From Micromonospora ferruginea (GTDB lineage: Bacteria > Actinomycetota > Actinomycetes > Mycobacteriales > Micromonosporaceae), in the NCBI RefSeq assembly GCF_013694245.2, contig NZ_CP059322.2, positions 4,595,001 through 4,659,000 on the forward strand: 64,000 bases of DNA, written 5' to 3'. The notes under the pieces are model-generated. The model saw only the letters and a program-made list of their open reading frames with translations, searched no databases and was not told where the DNA came from. Below, one piece after another: positions 35,274 to 42,722 of the stretch. The position numbers were made by a program, and so were the translations under genes. Numbering within the stretch: the stretch's first letter is position 1; every line of letters begins with the position of its first letter.

Positions 35274-36452
35274 TCAGTGCCGCGGTGGCGCATAGCGGGA
35301 CGGCCGGTCGTTTCCGGGCCGCCGTGGCCGCGGCACGCCGGCGGCGATCGCAGCGAGCGTGCGGGCGTCCAGGCGGCCGTCACCGAGGCCCAGCTCCACC
35401 ACCGTCCGGTAGACCCGCTCGTCCCGGCCGGCGGCGCCGATCACCGCGTCCACCACCCACCGCCGCCGGGCCAGCCAGGCCGCCGCCGAGCTGTGCCGCA
35501 GGTGGGTGCCGAGCCGCTCGCGCAGCGCGACCGCGTACCGGCGGGCCGCGTCGGCGGGCGCCTCAGCCGCCGCCGCCCCGGCCAGCGCGCCGGAGCGCAA
35601 CGCGTAGAAGATGCCCTCGCCGGTGAACGGGTTGATCAACGACAGCGCGTCGCCGGCCAGCAGCACCCGGCCCCGGCCCGGCGCCGGCCGGTGGGTGGAG
35701 AGCGGCAGGTGGTGGGCCCGCAGGTCGGTCACCGTGGTCGGGTCGGTGCCGGGCAGCAGCGCGGCCATCCGGTCCAGCAGGTGCGCACGGGTCAGCGGCT
35801 CGCCGCGCAGCACCTCCCCGTACCCGACGTTCGCGCGGCCGTCCCCGATCGGAAAGGCCCAGGCGTACGCGGGCCAGCGCGCCGACGAGGTGACGATGAG
35901 CTGCTCGGGCGGCCCCGGTGGCGCGGGCGCGTAGCCCCGGATGGCGAGCGCCAGGTGCCGGTCCGGGTTCACCGGGTGCCCGAGCGCCCGGCGCAGCACG
36001 GAGCCGGCGCCGTCCGCCCCGACCACCGCCCGGGCGACCAGTTCGCCGTCGAGGACCACCCGGTCGCCGGCCACCTCCACCCGGCGGACGGTGTGCCGCC
36101 GCAGTTCGGCCCCGCCCGCGACCGCGGCCCGCACCAGACGCGCGTCGAACACCTTCCGGGGCACCGTGTACGCCGGCCGGGGCAGCGGCCGGGCCACCGT
36201 GCCGCCACCGGGCCCGACCAGGCGCAACGCCGGCAGGGGCGGGTATCCGTCGACGGCACCGGTCACCCCCAGCTCGGCGAGGACGTCCAGCGCGTGCGCG
36301 GCGATGCCGTCGCCGCACGCCTTGTCGCGCGGGAAGTCGGACCGATCGAGCAGCAGCACCCGCGCCGCCCCGGCCCGCCGCGCCCCGAGCGCCGCCGCCG
36401 CCCCGGCCGGCCCCGCCCCCACCACCACGACGTCCCACCCGGAACCACCCAC
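35274..36452 (-). CDS. Geranylgeranyl reductase-type FAD oxidoreductase
   Basis: 392 residues. FAD-binding GxGxxG VVVVGAGPAGAAAALGARRAGA at the N-terminus, the ACGDG segment (DKACGDGIA) near residue 45, then GADGAGSVLRRALG and RGRVLLAGDALSLINPFTGEGI, the geranylgeranyl-reductase family pattern. Members saturate prenyl chains of menaquinone, lipids or pigments. It directly follows uppS on the other side (30 bp) and both may be cotranscribed. The GTG start at 36452 lies just before the Rossmann fold; the ribosome site is weak. Confidence 0.88.
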   Translation of the reverse strand: MGGSGWDVVVVGAGPAGAAAALGARRAGAARVLLLDRSDFPRDKACGDGIAAHALDVLAELGVTGAVDGYPPLPALRLVGPGGGTVARPLPRPAYTVPRKVFDARLVRAAVAGGAELRRHTVRRVEVAGDRVVLDGELVARAVVGADGAGSVLRRALGHPVNPDRHLALAIRGYAPAPPGPPEQLIVTSSARWPAYAWAFPIGDGRANVGYGEVLRGEPLTRAHLLDRMAALLPGTDPTTVTDLRAHHLPLSTHRPAPGRGRVLLAGDALSLINPFTGEGIFYALRSGALAGAAAAEAPADAARRYAVALRERLGTHLRHSSAAAWLARRRWVVDAVIGAAGRDERVYRTVVELGLGDGRLDARTLAAIAAGVPRPRRPGNDRPSRYAPPRH

Positions 36453-36507
36453 CCCACATCCTCCCCGCCACACCCCTCCTCCCGACCCCACCGCGCCCGC
36501 CCAGACC

Positions 36508-36568
36508 GTCGATCATGAAGTTAGCGGCGTCAACGGAGATCAAATTTGCCGCTAACTTCATGATCGAC
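36508..36568. repeat. Perfect 21-bp inverted repeat (GATCATGAAGTTAGC type)
   Basis: Left arm 36508-36528 (GTCGATCATGAAGTTAGCGG plus C) and right arm 36548-36568 are exact reverse complements, with a 19-nt loop. The arms are much poorer in GC than surrounding genes. The right arm and loop encode the final residues (VDHEVSGKFDLR) of the minus-strand membrane protein, whose TGA lies at the edge of the left arm. Confidence 0.88.
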
Positions 36569-37447
36569 GAGATCGGGTCGGCGGGTCGGAGGGTCAGGGG
36601 GCGGGGTGAGGCGGGTAGCGCGGTGGAGGGACCAGAGGCAGAGGGTCGCGGCGGTCAGCAGGGGGGCGCCGTCACGGACCAGGCCGTCCACGCCGAGCAG
36701 CCACCAGCAGAGCGGGAGGTCCAGCGCGAGGACGCCGAGCGTCACCATCACCAGCGCCCGGGTGGCCCAGCCCTTGCCGCGCAACAGGAAGGCGGTGCAG
36801 AACAGCACCGCGTAGCTGGCCGCGATGCCGGCACCGATCCAGAACAGCACCGCCGGCACGGCGGCGATCCCGCCGTCCAGCAGCGACCCGGTCGCCACCA
36901 GCGCCGGCACCAGCATCAGCGGGCTGTAGGTGAACGCGGCGACCCGGGCGGTCAGCAGCCACCCGTTCGCCTGCGGGCGCTTCGGCGCCACCTCGCGCCA
37001 GGAGATCGTCCCGCCCTCGACCACGAGGCCCTTGCGGTGCCGGACCAGATGGCCGCGGATCGTGTCGGAGCGGTAGAGCAGCACCACCACGGCGACGCAG
37101 AGCGCGGTGAGCGCGGCGAACCCGAGCAGGCCGGGCAGCGCGGGCACGCCCTGCCGCGGGACGACCAGCCGGCCCACCGCGAAGACCGTCGTCACGGCCA
37201 GGATCAGCCCGAACGGCCGGGCCGCCACCCGCCCCCGGTTGACGTGCCCGATCAGGATCAGGAAACCGAGCGAGCGGAGCATCGCCCAACCGGTGCGCAC
37301 GGCGAGGCCGAACTCCTGCTCCGGGGCGTACCAGTAATTGAGCAGCTCGACCACGACGGTGGCCGCCGCGGTCACGGCGAGCAGGGTGGTCAGCGCCCGG
37401 ACGGCGGACGGCCGCCGGACCTCGACAGGTGCGGCGGCCGTCCTCAT
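36530..37447 (-). CDS. Multi-pass membrane protein, unknown
   Basis: 305 residues and about eight to nine hydrophobic helices spread over the length (VRALTTLLAVTAAATVVVELL; PFGLILAVTTVFAVGRLVV; LPGLLGFAALTALCVAVVVLL; further four in the C-terminal half). A hydrophilic loop after helix 5 carries LVRHRKGLVVEGGTISWREVAP. I know no function for it. The C-terminal 12 residues come from the inverted repeat at 36508-36568. It lies immediately 3' of pckG on the same strand (40 bp). Confidence 0.78.
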   Translation of the reverse strand: MRTAAAPVEVRRPSAVRALTTLLAVTAAATVVVELLNYWYAPEQEFGLAVRTGWAMLRSLGFLILIGHVNRGRVAARPFGLILAVTTVFAVGRLVVPRQGVPALPGLLGFAALTALCVAVVVLLYRSDTIRGHLVRHRKGLVVEGGTISWREVAPKRPQANGWLLTARVAAFTYSPLMLVPALVATGSLLDGGIAAVPAVLFWIGAGIAASYAVLFCTAFLLRGKGWATRALVMVTLGVLALDLPLCWWLLGVDGLVRDGAPLLTAATLCLWSLHRATRLTPPPDPPTRRPDLVDHEVSGKFDLR

Positions 37448-37487
37448 GGCATCCGATGGTGCCCGGTACGGGCCATCGGCACACCTG

Positions 37488-39329
37488 CTACTTCTGCGGC
37501 TCCACGTCCAGGCGGGCGCGCAGCGCGTCCAGCTCGGCCCAGAGCACGCCGGGCAGCTTGTCCCCGAACTTCTCGAACCACTCGGTGACCAGCGGCAGCT
37601 CCTTGCGCCACTCCTCCGGGTCGACCTTCAGGGCGATCCGGACGTCCTCCGGGGTCATGTCGAGGCCCTCGATGTCCAGCGCGTCCTGCGCCGGCACCAT
37701 GCCGATCGGGGTCTCCACCGCGTCGGCGGTGCCCTCCAGCCGCCCGATGACCCACTTGAGCACGCGGGAGTTCTCGCCGAAGCCCGGCCAGAGGAAGCTG
37801 CCCTCGGCGTCCTTGCGGAACCAGTTCACGTAGTAGATCTTGGGCAGCTTGGCCTCGTCGCCGTCGGTGCCCTTGCCCATCTCGATCCAGTGCCGGAAGT
37901 AGTCACCGGCGTGGTAGCCGATGAACGGCAGCATGGCCATCGGGTCGCGGCGCACCACGCCGACCGCGCCGGACGCGGCGGCGGTGGTCTCCGAGGAGAG
38001 CGTGGCGCCCATGTAGACCCCGTGCACCCAGTCCCGCGCCTCGGTGACCAGCGGGACGGTGTCCCGGCGCCGGCCACCGAACAGGATGGCGTCGATCGGC
38101 ACGCCGTTCGGGTCGAAGTAGTCGTCGGCCAGGATCGGGCACTGGGTGATCGGGGTGCAGAACCGGCTGTTCGCGTGCGAGGAGAGGTTCTCGCTCTCCG
38201 GCGTCCAGTCGTTGCCCTTCCAGTCGATCAGGTGCGCCGGCGGCTCACCCATGCCCTCCCACCAGATGTCGCCGTCGTCGGTGAGGGCCACGTTGGTGAA
38301 GACCGAGTTTCCGCGGTCGAGCGTCCGCATGGCGTTGGCGTTGGTCTTCCAGTCGGTGCCGGGCGCGACGCCGAACAGGCCGTACTCCGGGTTGATCGCG
38401 TAGAGGCGGCCGTCCGGGCCGAACCGCATCCAGGCGATGTCGTCGCCGATGGTCTCGACCTTCCAGCCCGGGATGGTCGGCTCCAGCATGGCGAGGTTGG
38501 TCTTGCCGCAGGCCGACGGGAACGCGCCGGCGATGTGGTAGACCTTGCCCTCGGGCGAGGTGATCTTGAGGATCAGCATGTGCTCGGCGAGCCAGCCCTC
38601 GTCGCGCCCCATCACGCTGGCGATCCGCAGCGAGTAGCACTTCTTGCCGAGCAGCGAGTTGCCGCCGTAGCCGGAGCCGTAGGACCAGATCTCCCGGCTC
38701 TCCGGGAAGTGCGAGATGTACTTGGTCTCGTTGCACGGCCAGGCCACGTCCTGCTGACCCGGGGCCAGCGGGGCGCCGATCGAGTGCAGCGCGTGCACGA
38801 AGTCGGCGTCGTCGCCCATCGCCTCCAGGATCGCCGACCCCATCCGGGTCATGATCCGCATCGAGGCGACCACGTACGGGCTGTCGGTGATCTCGACGCC
38901 GAACATCGGGCTCTCGGCCTCGACCGGGCCCATGCAGAACGGAATGACGTACATGGTGCGACCGCGCATGCTGCCGCGGTAGAGCTCCGTCATCGTCCGC
39001 TTCATCTCGGCCGGCGCCATCCAGTTGTTGGTGGGGCCGGCGTCCGCCTCGTCGACGGAGCAGATGAAGGTGCGCTCCTCGACCCGGGCGACGTCCGTCG
39101 GGTCCGTTCGCGCGTAGAACGAGTTGGGCTTCTTCTCGGGGTTCAGCCGGATCAGGGTGCCGTTCTCGACGAGCTCGTCGGTGAGGCGACGCCACTCCTC
39201 GTCGGACCCGTCCACCCAGACCACCCGCTCCGGGGTGGTCAGTTCCGCGACCTCACGAACCCAGGCGAGCAGTTTGGGGTGGGACGTCGGGGCCTGATCG
39301 ATACCCCGAACAGCAGCCGGAGCAACCAT
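37488..39329 (-). CDS. pckG: Phosphoenolpyruvate carboxykinase (GTP)
   Basis: 613 residues, the GTP-dependent PEPCK that converts oxaloacetate to PEP and CO2. Signatures are the P-loop AGAFPSACGKTNLAM with its reactive Cys (~273), the metal/substrate motif WSYGSGYGGNSLLGKKCYSLRIAS, and FGGRRRDTVPLV. It would reverse the carbon flow of ppc, the two enzymes setting the PEP/oxaloacetate balance, and feed glpX. ATG 39329 is selected over an upstream in-frame start because GGAGATG sits at ribosome-site distance and the family begins here. Confidence 0.97.
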   Translation of the reverse strand: MVAPAAVRGIDQAPTSHPKLLAWVREVAELTTPERVVWVDGSDEEWRRLTDELVENGTLIRLNPEKKPNSFYARTDPTDVARVEERTFICSVDEADAGPTNNWMAPAEMKRTMTELYRGSMRGRTMYVIPFCMGPVEAESPMFGVEITDSPYVVASMRIMTRMGSAILEAMGDDADFVHALHSIGAPLAPGQQDVAWPCNETKYISHFPESREIWSYGSGYGGNSLLGKKCYSLRIASVMGRDEGWLAEHMLILKITSPEGKVYHIAGAFPSACGKTNLAMLEPTIPGWKVETIGDDIAWMRFGPDGRLYAINPEYGLFGVAPGTDWKTNANAMRTLDRGNSVFTNVALTDDGDIWWEGMGEPPAHLIDWKGNDWTPESENLSSHANSRFCTPITQCPILADDYFDPNGVPIDAILFGGRRRDTVPLVTEARDWVHGVYMGATLSSETTAAASGAVGVVRRDPMAMLPFIGYHAGDYFRHWIEMGKGTDGDEAKLPKIYYVNWFRKDAEGSFLWPGFGENSRVLKWVIGRLEGTADAVETPIGMVPAQDALDIEGLDMTPEDVRIALKVDPEEWRKELPLVTEWFEKFGDKLPGVLWAELDALRARLDVEPQK

Positions 39330-39732
39330 GTCACATCTCCTTGTGGTCGACGCTGACCGATCTATGGGATGCACGATTTCTGGCGGGCGAGGCGCCGCCG
39401 TCGTGGAAACCTGGGATTGGGCTCAGCGTAAACCGGGCTGCCTCCCCAGTCAGTGGGACTGGTTGTGAAGAACTGCACAAGGTACGGCCACGCTGCGGCA
39501 TCGCGATCTGATACCCGCTTTCGCGCGCAGTTTCACGCAAATCCTGCGGTGAACCTCCACCGGCCCGGTTCCGAAGCCGCCCCACCCATTCGCACGGTCG
39601 GTTACGCTGCGATCACGGATATCTGAAACGGGCGACCCCGCCGACCGCCGGCAGACGACCGCCGGCGAAGTTGCCGTGGCCGACTCGCCGTTGCAGGCGG
39701 CCCGGGTTGGGCGCAACCGGTACTCTCTGCGG
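39330..39732. other. 403-bp divergent regulatory region between pckG and gtrA
   Basis: No gene. It should contain the pckG promoter and possible control sites. Two imperfect or perfect dyads stand out: CCAGTC-N5-GACTGG at 39446-39462, and TTCACGCA...TGCGGTGAA at 39532-39553 (arms offset by one base). I see no strong -10 on the pckG side. Confidence 0.45.
39721..39726 (+). promoter_or_regulatory. -10 box (TACTCT) for first gtrA-like gene
   Basis: TACTCT six bases before GTG 39733; supports this start over GTG 39676. Confidence 0.5.
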
Positions 39733-40281
39733 GTGGCCGCGACGATGACCGGGGACCAACCGGGGGCTCCGCCGACCCGTCGGGGTCTGATCGGAGCACT
39801 GCTCCACCGCTTCGGCCACCTCATCCACGAGCTGAGCAAGTTCGCCACCGTCGGCGGCGTGGCCTTCCTCGTGGACTTCGCGCTCTTCAACTACCTGTCG
39901 AGCGGGCGCGGCATGCCACCGCTGGTGGCGAAGACCATCTCCACCGTGGTGGCCGCGACCGTCGCCTTCATCGGCAACCGGTTCTGGACCTGGCGGCACC
40001 GGCAGCGCTCCCACCCCGCCCGTGAGTACGCGCTGTTCTTCTTCTTCAACGGGGTGGGCCTCGGCATCGCGGTGGCCTGCCTGGCGATCAGCCACTACGG
40101 GCTCGGCGCGCTCTGGCCGCGGATGTTCCAGACCCCGCTGGCCGACAACCTCGCCAGCTTCGTCGTCGGCACCGGCCTGGGCACGCTGTTCCGGTTCTGG
40201 TCGTACCGACGGTTCGTCTTCGTCGAGGCGGGAACTCCCCCCGTTCCGGCACCGAGCCACGACCGAGAGTCCGGGGCGTGA
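39733..40281 (+). CDS. GtrA-family membrane protein (first)
   Basis: 182 residues and four transmembrane helices of the GtrA/DPMS family: FATVGGVAFLVDFALFNYL, TISTVVAATVAFIGNRFWTW, ALFFFFNGVGLGIAVACLAI and NLASFVVGTGLGTLFRFWSYRRFVF. GtrA-like proteins are thought to help flip polyprenyl-phosphate sugars for glycosylation of wall polymers. GTG 39733 is preferred because of the leaderless box; ATG 39745 is an alternative. It is followed by a second gtrA-like gene, the position held by Rv3277 in M. tuberculosis by my recollection. Confidence 0.87.
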   Translation: MAATMTGDQPGAPPTRRGLIGALLHRFGHLIHELSKFATVGGVAFLVDFALFNYLSSGRGMPPLVAKTISTVVAATVAFIGNRFWTWRHRQRSHPAREYALFFFFNGVGLGIAVACLAISHYGLGALWPRMFQTPLADNLASFVVGTGLGTLFRFWSYRRFVFVEAGTPPVPAPSHDRESGA

Positions 40282-40331
40282 CGCACCGCCCATCCCGACC
40301 CGCCGGGCCGAGCCGGCCCTGCCCACTGCCC

Positions 40332-40337
40332 TAAGGT
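40332..40337 (+). promoter_or_regulatory. -10 box (TAAGGT) for second gtrA-like gene
   Basis: TAAGGT seven bases before ATG 40345; predicted leaderless start. Confidence 0.5.
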
Positions 40338-40344
40338 GTTTCGC

Positions 40345-41043
40345 ATGCCTGGAGTCCGTCTGCTGCCCGAGCGCTGGCAGAAGTTCATCCACGAGGCGCT
40401 CACATTCGGCATCGTCGGCGGCATCAACACCGTCATCAATTACGCGGTGTTCAATGCGCTGGCACTCACGGTCTTTCGGGACGGTCAGCTCAAGGCGACC
40501 GTGATCGCCACCGTGGTGGCGACCATCACGTCGTATCTGATGAATCGGCACTGGACGTACCGGGATCGGCCGAAATCAGCGCTACGGCGGGAATACATCC
40601 TTTTCTTCCTTTTCAACGGCGCCGGCCTGCTCATCGAACTCGGCGTCCTGGCCCTGGCCAAGTACGGCCTCGGCGTGCACGGCCTGCTCGCGCTGAACGT
40701 GGCGAAGACCATCGGTGTCCTGCTGGCCACGCTGTTCCGCTTCTGGTCCTACCGCACGTTCGTCTTCCAGCCGGTGCCCAAGCACGCCGAGGAGACCTGG
40801 CACACCGTCCCCCGGGACGAGTGGGACAACGTCGCCGAGATGGACCCGGTCGCCGAGCTGGCCGAGTCCGTCAGCGAACTGGAGGAGGAAGAGCCGCCCC
40901 TGGGCGCGAACCGCCCCGGGAGCGACTACACCCCGCCGCAGGGCCGCGCCGCGCCCGCCGACGCGGCCCTGGGCGGTGCGCTCGGGACCGACCTGGACGC
41001 CGAACTCGCCGCCGAACTGCGCCCCCGCCGCGCCCGCCGCTGA
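40345..41043 (+). CDS. GtrA-family membrane protein (second)
   Basis: 232 residues. The first 150 show the same four-helix GtrA layout as the preceding gene (FGIVGGINTVINYAVFNALAL; VATITSYLMNRHWTYRDRPK; LFFLFNGAGLLIELGVLAL; IGVLLATLFRFWSYRTFVF). The last 75 residues form an acidic, Pro/Glu-rich cytoplasmic tail absent from the first copy. The pair probably arose by duplication. Membrane-sugar transfer is the expected role. ATG 40345 is chosen over GTG 40336 by the promoter spacing. Confidence 0.87.
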   Translation: MPGVRLLPERWQKFIHEALTFGIVGGINTVINYAVFNALALTVFRDGQLKATVIATVVATITSYLMNRHWTYRDRPKSALRREYILFFLFNGAGLLIELGVLALAKYGLGVHGLLALNVAKTIGVLLATLFRFWSYRTFVFQPVPKHAEETWHTVPRDEWDNVAEMDPVAELAESVSELEEEEPPLGANRPGSDYTPPQGRAAPADAALGGALGTDLDAELAAELRPRRARR

Positions 41044-41050
41044 GCGGCGC

Positions 41051-41620
41051 TCAGGAGGGGTCGCGGAGCGACTTGCCCTCGGCCATGTCGGCCAGGATCT
41101 CGCGCATCTCGCCGTCGCCCAGGCTGTGCTTGTCGTGGTGCGCCTCGACCAGCTCGTAGAGCTTGGTCTGCACCCGGTCCACGTGCGGCACGTCGGCGAG
41201 CACCGACTGGCCCCGCTCACCGGCCGACTCGATGGTCAACGTGCCGCAGCCCAGGATCCGCTCCAGGAACCGCTGGTGCATGGCGTGGTCGTTGATCCGG
41301 GTCAGTGGCAGGTCCCGCCGGTTGCGGGAGAACACCCCCTCCTGGAGCAGCACGCGCTCGTTGGTGAAGAGGTAGTGCGTGGTGCGCCAGACCAGGAACG
41401 GCCACAGGCCCAGCCACAACGCCAGCACCAGGCCGAGCCCGGCGATGACGTAGAGCGCGATGGTGCCGCCGTCGCCGTCGGGCAGCAGGAGCCAGCCCGC
41501 GACCACCGCCGCGACGGTGAGCACCAGCACCAGGATCGGCCGGATCAGGGCCTTCCAGTGCGGGTGCAGGTGCAGCACGACGTGCTCGTCCTCGGTGAGC
41601 ACGTCTTCGGGGAACGCCAC
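41051..41620 (-). CDS. PH-domain (bPH2) membrane protein
   Basis: 189 residues. Two adjacent membrane helices (LIRPILVLVLTVAAVVAGWLLL and GTIALYVIAGLGLVLALWLGLWPFLVW, ~30-85) are followed by a bacterial PH domain: HYLFTNERVLLQEGVFSRNRRDLPLTRINDHAMHQ and GTLTIESAGERGQSVLADVPHVDRVQ. GTG 41620 follows GAGGAGG. The position between gtrA and birA matches the M. tuberculosis order Rv3277-Rv3278c-birA as I recall it. Function unknown. Confidence 0.85.
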   Translation of the reverse strand: MAFPEDVLTEDEHVVLHLHPHWKALIRPILVLVLTVAAVVAGWLLLPDGDGGTIALYVIAGLGLVLALWLGLWPFLVWRTTHYLFTNERVLLQEGVFSRNRRDLPLTRINDHAMHQRFLERILGCGTLTIESAGERGQSVLADVPHVDRVQTKLYELVEAHHDKHSLGDGEMREILADMAEGKSLRDPS

Positions 41621-41712
41621 TTCGAACCTCCTCGCGGGAACCGGACGCGCTGACCGTAACCGGTCAGGGCATCCCGGCGGCATCGGCCGCGCGGGCGGCG
41701 GGTGCGGCGGCG

Positions 41713-41772
41713 GGTGTTAAGCGGGGGCCCTTCCTCTACCGGAAGCGTTAAGCGGGGGCCCCTCCTTTCACC
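41713..41772 (-). repeat. GC-rich stop-codon palindrome, copy 4
   Basis: 60-bp minus-orientation copy from GGTGT to TCACC. Read on the minus strand, it begins GGTGAAAGGAGGGGCCCC, and the TGA is the birA stop codon. The loop has CTTCCGGTAGAGG. Confidence 0.87.
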
Positions 41773-42649
41773 GCAGGTACAGGACGTCGCCGGCGGCCAG
41801 GCGGAGGGGGGCGCCGTCGGTGGTGGTGGTGACCAGGAGTTGGCCGTCGGGGTCGACGCCGGTGGCGGTGCCGTGCACCTCCCGGCCGTCCGGCAGCAGC
41901 ACCCGCACCTGGCGGCCGATCGTGGCGCACCCGGCCAGGTAGGCGTCCCGCAGCCCGCTGGCCACCGCGTCGCCCCCGGCGGCGCGCCAACGCTCGTACC
42001 AGTCGGCGAGCGAGCGCAGCAGCGACCGCAGGAGCGGGTCACGGTCGGTGGCGGTGGCGCCGGCCAGTTGGAGCGAGGTGGCCGGCAGGCCGGTCGGGTT
42101 CTCCGGCAGCTCGTCGGCGCGCAGGGTCACGTTCAGCCCGACGCCGACCACGATCGCCGGCGGCCGGGCGTCGCCGTCACCCGGCACCACCTCGGCCAGC
42201 ACGCCGGCGCACTTCGCGCCGTCCACCAGCAGGTCGTTGGGCCACTTCAGCCGGGCGTCCACCTCGGCCAGCAGGCGCACCGCCTCGACCAGCGCGACAC
42301 CGGCGAGCAGCGGCAGCCAGCCGTACCCGGTGACCGGCACCGGCGACCAGCCGCGCTCGGTGACCACCTCGCCGGGCCGGAGCAGGACGCTGGCCGCGAT
42401 GCCGGCGCGCGGCGGCGACTCCCAGACCCGGCCGCGCCGGCCCCGGCCGGCACTCTGCCGCTCCGCGACCACCACCAGGCCCTCCGGTTCGCCGGCCCGC
42501 GCCTCGGCCACCACGTCGGCGTTCGTCGAACCGGTCTCGGCCAGCAGTTCGAGACGGCGCCAGGGCCCGTGCGGCGCGACCAGCGCGCGGCGCAGCCGGG
42601 CCGCGGACAGCGGCGGGCGATCCAGGTCGGTGTACGGCGAGCCGGGCAT
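41768..42649 (-). CDS. birA: Biotin-[acetyl-CoA-carboxylase] ligase
   Basis: 293 residues. Monofunctional BirA without the N-terminal repressor helix-turn-helix. It attaches biotin via biotinyl-AMP to the BCCP lysine. The ligase motifs are AGRGRRGRVWES (biotinyl-AMP loop, ~68-77), LKWPNDLLVDGAKCAGVL and VVVGVGLNV. Its substrate should be the BCCP domain of the accC product at 60112. Divergent from accD across about 70 bp; ATG 42649 is six bases from a TAGGCT box. The TGA lies in the palindromic element. Confidence 0.95.
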   Translation of the reverse strand: MPGSPYTDLDRPPLSAARLRRALVAPHGPWRRLELLAETGSTNADVVAEARAGEPEGLVVVAERQSAGRGRRGRVWESPPRAGIAASVLLRPGEVVTERGWSPVPVTGYGWLPLLAGVALVEAVRLLAEVDARLKWPNDLLVDGAKCAGVLAEVVPGDGDARPPAIVVGVGLNVTLRADELPENPTGLPATSLQLAGATATDRDPLLRSLLRSLADWYERWRAAGGDAVASGLRDAYLAGCATIGRQVRVLLPDGREVHGTATGVDPDGQLLVTTTTDGAPLRLAAGDVLYLR

Positions 42650-42655
42650 CGGACC

Positions 42656-42661
42656 AGCCTA
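42656..42661 (-). promoter_or_regulatory. -10 box (TAGGCT) for birA
   Basis: TAGGCT on the minus strand, six bases from ATG 42649; predicted leaderless start. Confidence 0.5.
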
Positions 42662-42710
42662 CGGCGCGGGGTGAGGCGCACTGCACAACCTCACCCACCT
42701 GAACCATCGT

Positions 42711-42716
42711 TATATT
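42711..42716 (+). promoter_or_regulatory. -10 box (TATATT) for accD
   Basis: TATATT six bases ahead of GTG 42723. The strongest-looking -10 in the window. Confidence 0.58.
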
Positions 42717-42722
42717 CCCTGG

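Noticed and set aside
35918..37588. 556-codon plus-strand frame over 36-37.6 kb
   Set aside because: Antisense to the geranylgeranyl reductase-type and membrane-protein genes and crossing the 36508 palindrome; no motifs.
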